A DNA stretch of 64,000 nt from Halocynthiibacter styelae (GCF_016123485.1 NZ_JADCKQ010000005.1:124001-188000); one strand, 5' to 3'. Positions 53,546 to 62,848 are shown, numbered from the stretch's first letter. Translations and numbers: made by a program. Notes: generated from the letters alone by a model not told the origin.

Positions 53546-54496
53546 ATGTTCCGATATATTCTGAAACGCCTGCAGGCGCTTGTGATCAGCCTGATCATCG
53601 CAAGCCTTGTCATTTTTGCCGCCGTGGAAGTCGTTCCCGGTGATCCGGCAAGCTTCATGCTGGGCATCAATGCGCAGGAAGATACGATCATGGCCCTGCG
53701 CGAACAGCTGGGCCTGAATGTATCTCTGTGGGAACGCTATTTCACCTGGGTCACCGGCATGGTGCAGGGCGATTTCGGCACCTCTTACACTTACCGCACC
53801 CCCGTCTCTGACATGATCGCGGAACGCATGGTGATTTCCCTGCCGCTGGCGCTGTATGCCCTGACCCTGTCCACGCTGATCGCCTTCCCTGCCGGCATCA
53901 TCGCCGCCACCCGGCGCGGATCCGTTGCGGATGTGTCTGTCATGGGCGTCACACAGCTGGGCGTTGCGATCCCGAATTTCTGGTTCGCCATGCTGATGGT
54001 GGTGGTCTTTGCGATTAACCTTGGCTGGTTCTCCGCCGGTGGTTTCCCCGGCTGGGACGCCGGTTTTTTCGCGGCGATGAAAGCCCTGACCCTGCCCGCC
54101 ATCGCCCTTGCCCTGCCCCAGGCCTCAATCCTTGCCCGTGTGATGCGATCTTCCCTACTGGATACACTGTCAGAAGATTACATCCGCACCGCCCGCGCCA
54201 AGGGGCTCACCCGCAGGCAGGCCCTGTGGCGACATGCCTTGCGCAATGCGCTGATCCCGGTTCTGACAATCATCGGGCTGCAATTCGCCTTCCTTCTGGC
54301 CGGTGGCATTATCATTGAAAAAGTCTTCTTCCTGCCCGGCCTGGGTCAGCTGATCTTTCAGGCCATCACGCAACGCGATCTGATCGTGGTGGAAAGTGTC
54401 GTCATGCTGCTGGTCTTCGCCGTGATCCTTGTGAATTTTGCGGTGGACCTGGCCTATGGCATCGCCGACCCCCGCCTGCGGAGGGCCCGCACATGA
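53546..54496 (+). CDS. ABC transporter permease, DppB-like
   Basis: The 316-residue permease starts MFRYILKRLQALVISLIIAS, the usual DppB/OppB opening, with six helices. The EAA loop that contacts the ATPase is ARAKGLTRRQALWRHALRNA. It works with the DppC-like subunit, whose ATG overlaps its stop by 4 bp. Confidence 0.95.
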   Translation: MFRYILKRLQALVISLIIASLVIFAAVEVVPGDPASFMLGINAQEDTIMALREQLGLNVSLWERYFTWVTGMVQGDFGTSYTYRTPVSDMIAERMVISLPLALYALTLSTLIAFPAGIIAATRRGSVADVSVMGVTQLGVAIPNFWFAMLMVVVFAINLGWFSAGGFPGWDAGFFAAMKALTLPAIALALPQASILARVMRSSLLDTLSEDYIRTARAKGLTRRQALWRHALRNALIPVLTIIGLQFAFLLAGGIIIEKVFFLPGLGQLIFQAITQRDLIVVESVVMLLVFAVILVNFAVDLAYGIADPRLRRART

Positions 54497-55326
54497 TCCG
54501 TACCCTGCTGCAATCCCGCAATTTCACACTGGGTCTGATCCTAATCCTGGTCTTCGCTCTTGCCGCCCTGATCAGCTTCGTCTGGACGCCTTACGCGATC
54601 GACGGCGTGGATATCCCCAATAAACTGCGCACTCCGGCCTGGCCCTATGTGCTGGGTACTGATCAATATGGGCGCGACGTGCTGTCGATGATCATGGTAG
54701 GCGCGCGGGTCTCTATCGCGGTTGCCCTGGTGGCTGTCGGCATCGGCATGGTGATCGGCGTGCCCCTTGGCCTGGCCGCCGCCGCAAAGAAGGGCAGCTT
54801 CTGGGATGAGGTCATTATGCGCGGCAATGATCTGGTCTTTGCCTTTCCGTCCCTTGTGATCGCCATTCTGATCACCGCAATTTTCGGGGCCTCAGCGATC
54901 AACGCCATCATCGCCATCGGCATTTTCAACATCCCGGTGTTCGCCCGCATCACCCGGGGCGGCGCGCTGTCCCTGTGGGAACGGGATTACATCCTTACCG
55001 CCCGCGTCGCCGGCAAAACCCCGACGCGTATTTCGATGGAACACATCCTGCCCAATGTCATGAACCTGCTGATCGTTCAGGGCACCATTCAGTTCTCGCT
55101 TGGGATCCTCGCCGAAGCAGGCCTGTCCTTTGTTGGACTTGGTGTGCAGCCGCCAATGCCAAGCTGGGGAAGGATGCTCGCGGAAAGTCAGACACTGATT
55201 TACAGCACGCCAACACTGGCCCTGTTTCCGGGGCTTGCGATCCTGTTTACCGTACTGGGGCTGAACCTGATGGGCGATGGTCTGCGCGACATTTTTGACC
55301 CCAAAGTCAGAAAGGCCCGCACATGA
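54493..55326 (+). CDS. ABC transporter permease, DppC-like
   Basis: The 277-residue permease has PYVLGTDQYGRDVLSMIMVG, the DppC-type start of the core, and the EAA loop TARVAGKTPTRISMEHILPN. It overlaps both neighbours by 4 bp, so the three transporter subunits downstream of the binding protein are coupled. Confidence 0.95.
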   Translation: MIRTLLQSRNFTLGLILILVFALAALISFVWTPYAIDGVDIPNKLRTPAWPYVLGTDQYGRDVLSMIMVGARVSIAVALVAVGIGMVIGVPLGLAAAAKKGSFWDEVIMRGNDLVFAFPSLVIAILITAIFGASAINAIIAIGIFNIPVFARITRGGALSLWERDYILTARVAGKTPTRISMEHILPNVMNLLIVQGTIQFSLGILAEAGLSFVGLGVQPPMPSWGRMLAESQTLIYSTPTLALFPGLAILFTVLGLNLMGDGLRDIFDPKVRKART

Positions 55327-56936
55327 CCCTTCTGACGATCGAAAACCTGTCCATGAAAATCGGCGCGGTTGAAATCCTGCATGATGTTTCCATGTCTGTC
55401 GCCCCGGGTGAGATCCTGGGTGTGATTGGCGAAAGCGGATCGGGCAAAAGCATGACTGCCTTTTCCGTGATGCAACTGCTGCCCGATGCCGCGACTTGCA
55501 CAGGCGCGATCACCCTGGCCAGCACGGATATTCTGGCCGCGTCCGAATCTGACCTCTGCACGATCAGAGGCAATGACGTGGGCATGGTGTTTCAGGAACC
55601 CATGACTGCGCTCAACCCGGTGAAAAACATCGGCGATCAGGTGGCAGAAACCATCCGCATTCACGAACCCGGCGTCAGCAAAGCCGAGGCCCTGGCCCGC
55701 GCCCGCGAAGCCCTGGATCGGTGTGAGTTGCCCGAAGATCGCTTTCCCCTGACCCGCTATCCGCACGAAATGTCCGGCGGCCAACGTCAGCGCGTGGTTA
55801 TTGCCATGGCGATTGCGCGCCACCCGAAACTGCTGATCGCGGATGAACCGACAACCGCGCTGGATGTCACCACACAAGCCGAAATTCTGACCCTGCTGAA
55901 ACGACTGGTGACAGAAGACAATATGGGTCTGATGATGATCACACATGATCTGGCCGTGGTGTCCGATATGGCTGATCACATCGTGATTATGAAAGACGGT
56001 GAAGTGGTCGAAGAAGGCCCCGCCGCGACCCTGTATAAGGACATGCAGCATCCCTACACCAAGGCGCTGTTCGAAGCCTCCTCCCACCAGCCAGATCGCA
56101 ACGCGCCATTAAAATCCCCGCCACTTCTGCAGGTCAAAGGCCTGATCCGGGATTACACCTTACCACGTGAAAAACTGCTCAAAGCACCCGGGAAATTCCG
56201 CGCGGTAAATGACGTCAGCTTTGAAATCCGACGCGGTGAAAGCCTGGGCCTTGTCGGTGAATCCGGTTGCGGAAAATCGACCCTAACACGGGCTATTCTG
56301 GGTCTTGAGGCCATTCAGGACGGTGAAATCATCCTGGACGGCGCGCCACTGTTTACAGAAGGCGGGGTCAACCCGATGGCCCGGCGTAAAATGCAGGTGG
56401 TGTTTCAGGATCCCTACGGATCTTTCAATCCGCGCTGGAAAGTTGCCCGTCTGATCACAGAACCTTTTCATCTGCTGGACAATCCCCCGACGGGCCTTGC
56501 CTTTGAAACCGCCGTCGATCAGGCTCTGATTTCCGTTGGCCTGACACCGGACGACAAACACAAATACATCCATGAATTTTCCGGCGGTCAGCGTCAGCGC
56601 ATCGCCATCGCCCGCGCCCTGATCACCCGCCCGGATCTGATCATTCTGGACGAAGCCGTTTCCGCCCTTGATGTATCTGTCCGCGCCCAGGTCCTGGACC
56701 TTCTGGCAGAGCTGTCTGAAAAACACGGGCTGACCTATTTGTTCATCTCGCACGATCTGTCCGTTGTGCGCACGATCACCGACCGGGTGCTGGTGATGAA
56801 AGCAGGGGAAATCGTGGAAAAGGGCGAAACAGAGTCTGTTTTTGACACGCCACAACATCCCTACACCAAAGCCCTGATCGCAGCCGCCCCGCGCCTGCCC
56901 GATGATAGCCCTGCCGATATAAAGGAAACCGCATAA
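55323..56936 (+). CDS. ABC transporter ATPase, fused DppD-DppF type
   Basis: The 537-residue protein contains two complete ABC domains. The first has Walker A GESGSGKS at 36-43 and signature MSGGQRQRV; the second has GESGCGKST in the middle of the chain and [15 protein letters not shown]. Each has the oligopeptide-type C-terminal tail QHPYTKAL. One polypeptide thus replaces the two ATPases of the standard dipeptide system. The stop overlaps the aldehyde dehydrogenase start (TAATG). Confidence 0.96.
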   Translation: MTLLTIENLSMKIGAVEILHDVSMSVAPGEILGVIGESGSGKSMTAFSVMQLLPDAATCTGAITLASTDILAASESDLCTIRGNDVGMVFQEPMTALNPVKNIGDQVAETIRIHEPGVSKAEALARAREALDRCELPEDRFPLTRYPHEMSGGQRQRVVIAMAIARHPKLLIADEPTTALDVTTQAEILTLLKRLVTEDNMGLMMITHDLAVVSDMADHIVIMKDGEVVEEGPAATLYKDMQHPYTKALFEASSHQPDRNAPLKSPPLLQVKGLIRDYTLPREKLLKAPGKFRAVNDVSFEIRRGESLGLVGESGCGKSTLTRAILGLEAIQDGEIILDGAPLFTEGGVNPMARRKMQVVFQDPYGSFNPRWKVARLITEPFHLLDNPPTGLAFETAVDQALISVGLTPDDKHKYIHEFSGGQRQRIAIARALITRPDLIILDEAVSALDVSVRAQVLDLLAELSEKHGLTYLFISHDLSVVRTITDRVLVMKAGEIVEKGETESVFDTPQHPYTKALIAAAPRLPDDSPADIKETA

Positions 56937-58384
56937 TGTCTGATCTCTGGTTTGACAGTGACAAATGCTTCATCAATGGCGCATGGATTGCCCCGGTATC
57001 TGGTGACAGTCTGCCCGTGGAAGATCCCTCTAGCGGACAGATCACAGGCGCAATTGCACGGGGCACGCAGGCCGATGTTGATGCGGCCGTTCATGCAGCC
57101 GAAAACGCCCTGAGTGGTGACTGGGGCCGGATGACCGCGGTGGAACGCGGACGCATCCTGACGCGGATCGGGCAGCTTGTCCTGACACGCGTTGATGAGC
57201 TTGCAAGGATCGAGGCACAGGACGTCGGCAAACCCCTGTCACAAGCCCGCGCAGATGCGGTGGCGCTGGCGCGATATATGGAATTTTACGGCGGTGCCGC
57301 GGACAAAATACACGGCGAAACCATCCCCTATCTGGATGGCTACACCGTTTACACCCTGCGTGAACCCCATGGCGTGACCGGTCATATCGTGCCCTGGAAT
57401 TACCCGATGCAGATCATTGGCCGCAGCGTTGGTGCAGCCCTGACCATGGGAAATGCCTGCGTGCTGAAACCCGCGGAAGAAGCCTGCCTGACCGCCCTGT
57501 GTTTTGCTGAGATTGCACGAGAGGCAGGCCTGCCCGCCGGCGCCCTGAACGTTGTGCCGGGCCTTGGCGAAGAAGCCGGTGCAGCACTATCATCCCATCC
57601 CGGCGTGCATCACATTTCCTTCACGGGTTCTGTCGGCGTCGGCAAACTCATCCAGCAGGCGGCGGGTGAAAACGTTGTACCTGTGACACTGGAACTGGGC
57701 GGAAAATCCCCGCAACTGGTCTTTGAAGACGCTGATCTTGACGCTGCACTGCCCTTCCTTGTGAACGCGGGCATCCAGAACGCCGGTCAGACCTGTTCTG
57801 CCTCCTCCCGCATCCTTGTGCATCGCTCCCGTTTTGAAGAAGTCGCCGGGCGTATGGCCACGGCCTATGCCAATCTGAAGGTCGGCCCGGCAATGGATGA
57901 TCTCAACGTCGGCCCGCTGATCTCTGCCCGCCAGAAAGAGATCGTCACAGGCTTCCTTGAGGCCGGGCGCGGGCTTGAGAAAATCGGCACAGGTCAGATC
58001 GTTTCTGATGCCCCGGCAGGTGGACATTATGTGGCACCGGCGTTGTTTGCCCCAGTCGATGCCGCCCATGGTCTGGCCCAGGATGAAATCTTCGGCCCGG
58101 TGCAGGTGATCATCCCCTTTGACGATGAAGAAGATGCTGTGCGCATTGCCAATGGCACGGATTTTGGCCTGGTCGCGTCAATCTGGACGGACAGCGGCGC
58201 GCGGCAAATGCGCCTCGCGAAACGGCTGCGGTCAGGTCAGGTGTTTATTAACAATTATGGCGCAGGTGGAGGCGTTGAACTGCCTTTCGGTGGCATCGGA
58301 AAATCCGGCCACGGAAGGGAAAAAGGATTTGAGGCGCTTTACGGGTTTTCCACGTTGAAAACCATCGCTGCGAAACATGGATAG
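56936..58384 (+). CDS. NAD(P)-dependent aldehyde dehydrogenase
   Basis: The 482-residue enzyme oxidises an aldehyde to the acid. It has the proton-shuttle segment VTLELGGKSPQLVFEDADLD and the catalytic cysteine in NAGQTCSASSR, then EIFGPVQVIIPFDDE. It resembles the betaine-aldehyde/gamma-aminobutyraldehyde group; the true substrate is unknown. Coupling to the ABC genes (1-bp overlap) says the imported compound or a product of it yields an aldehyde. Two perfect hairpins follow. Confidence 0.94.
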   Translation: MSDLWFDSDKCFINGAWIAPVSGDSLPVEDPSSGQITGAIARGTQADVDAAVHAAENALSGDWGRMTAVERGRILTRIGQLVLTRVDELARIEAQDVGKPLSQARADAVALARYMEFYGGAADKIHGETIPYLDGYTVYTLREPHGVTGHIVPWNYPMQIIGRSVGAALTMGNACVLKPAEEACLTALCFAEIAREAGLPAGALNVVPGLGEEAGAALSSHPGVHHISFTGSVGVGKLIQQAAGENVVPVTLELGGKSPQLVFEDADLDAALPFLVNAGIQNAGQTCSASSRILVHRSRFEEVAGRMATAYANLKVGPAMDDLNVGPLISARQKEIVTGFLEAGRGLEKIGTGQIVSDAPAGGHYVAPALFAPVDAAHGLAQDEIFGPVQVIIPFDDEEDAVRIANGTDFGLVASIWTDSGARQMRLAKRLRSGQVFINNYGAGGGVELPFGGIGKSGHGREKGFEALYGFSTLKTIAAKHG

Positions 58385-58387
58385 GGT

Positions 58388-58433
58388 CCGGAGTTTTTGA
58401 AAAACTCCGGGTAAATTCCTTTCAAAGGAATTT
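58388..58433 (+). repeat. Double perfect hairpin between ALDH and SDR genes
   Basis: CCGGAGTTTTT-G-AAAAACTCCGG (58388-58410, 11-bp arms) is followed two bases later by AAATTCCTTT-C-AAAGGAATTT (58413-58433, 10-bp arms). Both are perfect palindromes and fill nearly the entire 68-bp gap inside the operon. They may modulate read-through or mRNA decay, or be a mobile extragenic palindrome; only the symmetry is certain. Confidence 0.75.
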
Positions 58434-58452
58434 GGAACAAGGAAACAGGATT

Positions 58453-59193
58453 ATGAAACTTCAGGGAAAAACCGCAATTGTGACCGGTGGTGCATCTGGC
58501 TTTGGTCTGGGCATTGCCGAGAAATTCATCTCAGAAGGCGCAACCGTGTTAATCGCCGACATCAATGGCGCCGCGGCAGACGAAGCCGCAAGTGGCCTGG
58601 GTGCCTTCGCGGCGCAATGCGATGTTGCATCTAACGCAGATGTTGCAGCGCTGACCGCAACCGCGCTTAATAAAATGAGCCGTATCGACATTCTGGTAAA
58701 CAACGCCGGCGTCACCCACCTTCCTGCCGCAATGGAAGACGTAAGCGAGGAAGATTTCGATCGCGTGTTAAACGTGAACACCAAATCCGTTTACCTTGCC
58801 GCAAAACACATCGTGCCCCTGATGAAAGCCCGGGGCAGTGGTGCGATCCTGAATGTCGCCTCCACCGCCGGGGTCAGCCCCCGCCCACGCCTGAGCTGGT
58901 ACAATGCCTCTAAAGGCTGGATGATCACGGCAACCAAAGCCATGGCGGTGGAACTTGCGCCCGCAGGCGTGCGCGTCAACGCGATCAACCCGGTGGCCGG
59001 TGAAACGCCCCTGCTGAAAAGCTTCATGGGGGAAGACACACCTGAGATGCGCGAAAAATTCGTCTCAACTATCCCAATCGGACGTTTTTCGACGCCACAG
59101 GACATGGGCAACGCCGCTGCTTTCCTCTGCTCGGATGAGGCCAGCATGATCACAGGCGTCGCCATGGAAGTCGACGGGGGGCGCTGCATATGA
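58453..59193 (+). CDS. Short-chain dehydrogenase/reductase
   Basis: The 246-residue classical SDR has TGGASGFGLG for NAD(P) binding, the NNAGVT motif and the active-site WYNASKGW with Tyr and Lys four apart. It would oxidise an alcohol or reduce a ketone. Start ATG 58453 follows ACAGGA. Its stop overlaps the next start by 4 bp. In this operon it probably supplies the aldehyde for the dehydrogenase upstream, as inference. Confidence 0.94.
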   Translation: MKLQGKTAIVTGGASGFGLGIAEKFISEGATVLIADINGAAADEAASGLGAFAAQCDVASNADVAALTATALNKMSRIDILVNNAGVTHLPAAMEDVSEEDFDRVLNVNTKSVYLAAKHIVPLMKARGSGAILNVASTAGVSPRPRLSWYNASKGWMITATKAMAVELAPAGVRVNAINPVAGETPLLKSFMGEDTPEMREKFVSTIPIGRFSTPQDMGNAAAFLCSDEASMITGVAMEVDGGRCI

Positions 59194-60203
59194 CGCCAAT
59201 GCAACCCGGCCCGCGCAACCTGATCACCGATGTCGCAGGTCTGCGCGTGGGCAACGCCGATGACACACGCCTGAAATCCGGCACCACCGTTCTGGTCGGG
59301 GATGCGCCTTTTGTCGCCTCGGTTGACGTGATGGGCGGCGCGCCGGGCACACGCGAAACCGAATTGCTTGACCCCCAGCGCACGGTTGAAGCGGTGGATG
59401 CATTGGTGCTGTCCGGCGGATCCGCCTTTGGCCTTGATGCGCCATCCGGTGTCAGTGATGGGTTGCGCGCCATGGGCCGTGGCTTTCAGCTTGGCCCGGC
59501 CCTGATCCCAATTGTGCCAGGTGCGATCATCTTTGATCTGCTCAATGGCGGTGACAAGGCATGGGAGGACAACCCATATCGCACCCTCGGCCGATCTGCG
59601 CTTGAGAATGCATCATCTGATTTCTCTCTCGGCAGTCATGGCGCGGGCAAGGGGGCCGTCACGGGCAACTACAAGGGCGGGCTTGGTTCTGCCTCCCTTG
59701 TTATGCCCTGTGGCACGACTGTCGGTGCGCTTGTTGCAGCGAACCCCATTGGCAATGTGGTGACAGCAAACGGGCACTTCCACGCCGCCCCCTATGAGAT
59801 CAGCGCAGAATTCGGAGGCCTTGGCCCGGACCCGCAGCCCATGGGATGCCTTCCCCATCACAGTGAAAAAGTCGCAAAGATGATGGAACTGGCAACAGGC
59901 GCAGATCAGGCCCCGACGGCCAACACCACCATCGCGATTGTTGCAACAGATGCGACCCTGACCAAAGCGCAATGCAAACGCATGGCGGTTATGGCACAGG
60001 ACGGCCTGGGTCGCGCGATTGTACCCGCCCATTCGCCGATGGACGGGGATCTGATCTTCGCTGTCAGCACAGGGAAACGCGATACACCGGAATTGTCAGA
60101 TCTCGGCCACGCAGCCGCCATGTGCCTGTCCCGCGCCATCGCCCGCGCCGTCTGGGAAGCCCGCCCGGAACCAGGCGATGTCCTGCCCTGTCTGCGCCCC
60201 TGA
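59190..60203 (+). CDS. P1/DmpA-NylC family amidase (autocleaving)
   Basis: The 337-residue Ntn-type hydrolase has TDVAGLRVGNADDTRLKSGT at the N-terminus, LSGGSAFGLDAPSGV (74-88) and, at 243-250, TANTTIAI. In NylC-type enzymes, chain cleavage before the Thr that follows Asn creates the nucleophile; by this pattern the site would be Asn245/Thr246. Family members cut D-amino-acid amides, beta-peptides or nylon oligomers. It is the last gene of the transporter operon and likely acts on the imported amide. Confidence 0.9.
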   Translation: MTPMQPGPRNLITDVAGLRVGNADDTRLKSGTTVLVGDAPFVASVDVMGGAPGTRETELLDPQRTVEAVDALVLSGGSAFGLDAPSGVSDGLRAMGRGFQLGPALIPIVPGAIIFDLLNGGDKAWEDNPYRTLGRSALENASSDFSLGSHGAGKGAVTGNYKGGLGSASLVMPCGTTVGALVAANPIGNVVTANGHFHAAPYEISAEFGGLGPDPQPMGCLPHHSEKVAKMMELATGADQAPTANTTIAIVATDATLTKAQCKRMAVMAQDGLGRAIVPAHSPMDGDLIFAVSTGKRDTPELSDLGHAAAMCLSRAIARAVWEARPEPGDVLPCLRP

Positions 60204-60256
60204 GTCCATTTTCGTTCCATAAATATCCCGGGGGTGCGGGGGGCTGCCCCCCGCGC
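60204..60256 (+). repeat. GC-rich hairpin repeat, copy B
   Basis: CCATTTTCGTTC, three variable bases and AAATATCCCGGGGG (60206-60234) repeat the block found, inverted, at 5459-5487. It is followed by the perfect palindrome GCGGGGGGC-T-GCCCCCCGC (60236-60254). It lies between the convergent ends of the amidase gene and hemN and may act as a transcription end. Confidence 0.55.
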
Positions 60257-60268
60257 TGATCGCACTCC

Positions 60269-61621
60269 CTAAGACGCCTTCGAATACGTTCCTGCATCCC
60301 GCGTATAGGCGTCATAGCGACTGGCAATAATACGTGTCAGCGGGCGGCCTTCTTCGGTGATCCGCAGAATATCCCCCACATGTTTCACATAGGGTGCGAA
60401 TTCGATCATCACGGCTTCGTGCAACGCATTCAATGCGGCGGCATCGTCAAAAACAGTGTCTAACGTGGCCAAATTCACCTCAAAGTTACACATCAGCCCG
60501 TCGATCACTGCTTTGCGCAGCAGATCATCACCGGCGAAGCGATGTCCACGGGAACCGGTCAGAACACCTGCTTCGACCTTACCAGTCCAGGCCCCGGTTG
60601 CAGGCGCATTCTGAAGCCAGCCTTCCTTAAAAGACGAAATCGAAGACGCCCCAATCCCAACCAGCGTGTCGCAGTGATCTGCGGTGTAACCCTGGAAATT
60701 GCGGCGCAAACGCCCCTCAGCCAGCGCAACAGACAGTTCATCATCCGCCTTGGCAAAGTGATCAATGCCGATCGCCTGGTATCCCGCCTTGCGGAACATC
60801 TCAGCCGCAATCTGTGATAGATTATATCGCTCAAGATCGCCCGGCAGAGTTTCTTCCTTAATCAGCTTCTGACGCTTCGCCATATGCGGCACATGGGCAT
60901 AGCCAAACAGGGCCATGCGATCCGGATCCAGCGCCAGCACCTTTTCAACCGTATCACGCATATGGTCTTCTGACTGAAACGGCAGGCCATACACCAAATC
61001 CGCATTCAGCGAATGGATGCCCGCCGCACGCAGCATATCCACACAATGTTTTGTCACATCCCAGGGCTGATGACGGCCAATGGCTTCCTGCACGTCCTCA
61101 GCAAAATCCTGAATACCGATAGAGGCGCGGTTCATGCCTTCAAGGCGCAGGGCCTCCACCTTGGCTTCGTCCACGAGAGTAGGGTCTATTTCAACGGAAA
61201 ACTCAAATTCTGCCGCCGGTGGGAAGACAGATTTCACCGCCTGGGCCAGATCATGGATCATATCCGGCAGCAGGATGGTCGGCGTACCACCGCCCCAGTG
61301 CAGCCGCCCCATTTTCACACCTTCGGGCAGGCGTGTGCGGATCATTTCCAGTTCCGCCTTCAGGGTTTTCACATAGCCCGCCACCGGCGACATGGTTTGT
61401 GTGCCCTGGGTGCGACAGGCGCAGAACCAGCACAACCGTTCGCAAAACGGCACATGCACATAGACAGACACAGGTTCCGCCGGATCCAGAGAGGCCAGGC
61501 ATTCCGCCTGAAAATCGGCCCCGAAATCAGGTGAGAAAACCGGTGCGGTGGGATAGCTCGTGTATCGCGGGACACGGGCATCAAAAAGGCCAAGACGGCG
61601 AAGTTCATTTATGCGTTCCAT
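60269..61621 (-). CDS. hemN: Oxygen-independent coproporphyrinogen III oxidase
   Basis: The 450-residue radical-SAM enzyme makes protoporphyrinogen IX without oxygen. The cluster cysteines are C60, C64 and C67 in FCERLCWFC, the SAM-binding glycines are in HWGGGTPTIL, and the N-terminal YTSYPTAP is typical of HemN. ATG 61621 fits relatives; the longer frame is antisense to the divergent alcohol dehydrogenase. An FNR-like site 35-48 bp upstream would fit anaerobic induction. Confidence 0.95.
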   Translation of the reverse strand: MERINELRRLGLFDARVPRYTSYPTAPVFSPDFGADFQAECLASLDPAEPVSVYVHVPFCERLCWFCACRTQGTQTMSPVAGYVKTLKAELEMIRTRLPEGVKMGRLHWGGGTPTILLPDMIHDLAQAVKSVFPPAAEFEFSVEIDPTLVDEAKVEALRLEGMNRASIGIQDFAEDVQEAIGRHQPWDVTKHCVDMLRAAGIHSLNADLVYGLPFQSEDHMRDTVEKVLALDPDRMALFGYAHVPHMAKRQKLIKEETLPGDLERYNLSQIAAEMFRKAGYQAIGIDHFAKADDELSVALAEGRLRRNFQGYTADHCDTLVGIGASSISSFKEGWLQNAPATGAWTGKVEAGVLTGSRGHRFAGDDLLRKAVIDGLMCNFEVNLATLDTVFDDAAALNALHEAVMIEFAPYVKHVGDILRITEEGRPLTRIIASRYDAYTRDAGTYSKAS

Positions 61622-61655
61622 TGGACCGATATAGGGGTGCTGCGCGAATCCATCT

Positions 61656-61669
61656 TTGCGCTGAATCAA
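61656..61669. promoter_or_regulatory. FNR/FnrL-like site upstream of hemN
   Basis: TTGCG-CTGA-ATCAA has one perfect FNR half (ATCAA, reading TTGAT on the hemN strand) and one degenerate half, with the right 4-bp spacer. It lies between the divergent hemN and alcohol-dehydrogenase-like genes. FnrL control of hemN is known in the Rhodobacteraceae. Confidence 0.45.
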
Positions 61670-61717
61670 ACCCCGGGGTATCAAAGACCTGCACCCCGTC
61701 ATGCACAAGGATCGCCC

Positions 61718-62848
61718 GTGCCACATCTCATTTCCGGTTTAAATTCCCTGGCGCAACTGCCCCCGGTTCTGGCCCGTTATCCGGCCCGCCGCATTCTGCT
61801 TGTCACGGGCAAGGGATCTTTTGCCGCCAGCGGCGCGCAGGCGCATATAGAGGCAGCCCTTCAGGGCCAGTCTGTCCTGCACTTCCACGATTTCGACGTG
61901 AACCCAAAGATCGAAGATGCCCAACGCGGTGTCGCGCTTGCCCGTGCTGAAAGCATTGATCTGATCCTTGCCGTGGGTGGCGGCAGCATGCTGGACATGG
62001 CGAAGCTGATCAAAGCTTTTTACACCAGCCCGGGCACAGAAAAGACCCTGACACAGGGAAAAACCCCTGTAACAGACCCTGATATTCCCCTGATCGCGAT
62101 CCCGACAACCGCCGGTTCTGGCAGCGAAGCGACCCATTTCGCAGTCGTCTATATCGGGGCAGATAAATACTCTGTCGCCGCGCCCTGCCTTTTGCCGGAT
62201 CAGGTCATTCTGGATGGTGCATTGCTGGCCAGTGCGAGCCCCTATCAGAAAACCTGCAACCTGCTGGATGCTCTGGCACAAGCGATTGAAAGCGCCTGGG
62301 CCGTAGGATCAACGGGTGAAAGCCGGGAGTATTCCTTCGAGGCCATTGACCTGATCATGCAACATGCCCGCGCCATGGTGCGGCCCGGTGCCGACAGTGT
62401 CACCCTTCAGGCCATGGCTGAAGCCGCGCATCTCGCAGGCAAAGCCATTAACATCTCAAAAACCACCGCCGCCCATGCATGGTCTTATGGCATCACCGGC
62501 ACATATGGCATCCCCCATGGTCACGCCGTCTGGCTGACCCTGCCCACGATTTTTCAGATCCATGCCCTGGCGGACGAGACCCAAATCAATGACCCACGCG
62601 GCCCACAACATCTGCGCGCAATCATGGCACAACTGATGCAGGCCCTGTCCATTGCAACCCCGGATCAGGCCAGCACCACCCTGCGCCAGTTTATGACTGA
62701 CATCAGTGCAGAACCCGACCTGACAAAATCCGGCCCCGACACGCCTGAAAAACGCGCGGCCCTGTCGAAACAAGCCAACATGCAACGCATGTCAAACAAT
62801 CCGGTCCAGCTGGACCCCGCCTGCATAGAGAGCGTTTTTATGCTATAA
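61718..62848 (+). CDS. Iron-type alcohol dehydrogenase-fold protein
   Basis: The 376-residue protein has AVGGGSMLDMAKLI (cofactor-binding) and IPTTAGSGSEATHFAV. The metal region differs from the model enzymes: DALAQAIESAW has Gln where FucO has His, while AAHAWSYGITGTYGIPHGHA keeps the other histidines. That pattern reminds me of phosphonoacetaldehyde-reductase-like members. GTG 61718, preceded by AAGGA, is the start, because the ATG in the same area is in another frame. Substrate unknown. Confidence 0.85.
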   Translation: MPHLISGLNSLAQLPPVLARYPARRILLVTGKGSFAASGAQAHIEAALQGQSVLHFHDFDVNPKIEDAQRGVALARAESIDLILAVGGGSMLDMAKLIKAFYTSPGTEKTLTQGKTPVTDPDIPLIAIPTTAGSGSEATHFAVVYIGADKYSVAAPCLLPDQVILDGALLASASPYQKTCNLLDALAQAIESAWAVGSTGESREYSFEAIDLIMQHARAMVRPGADSVTLQAMAEAAHLAGKAINISKTTAAHAWSYGITGTYGIPHGHAVWLTLPTIFQIHALADETQINDPRGPQHLRAIMAQLMQALSIATPDQASTTLRQFMTDISAEPDLTKSGPDTPEKRAALSKQANMQRMSNNPVQLDPACIESVFML

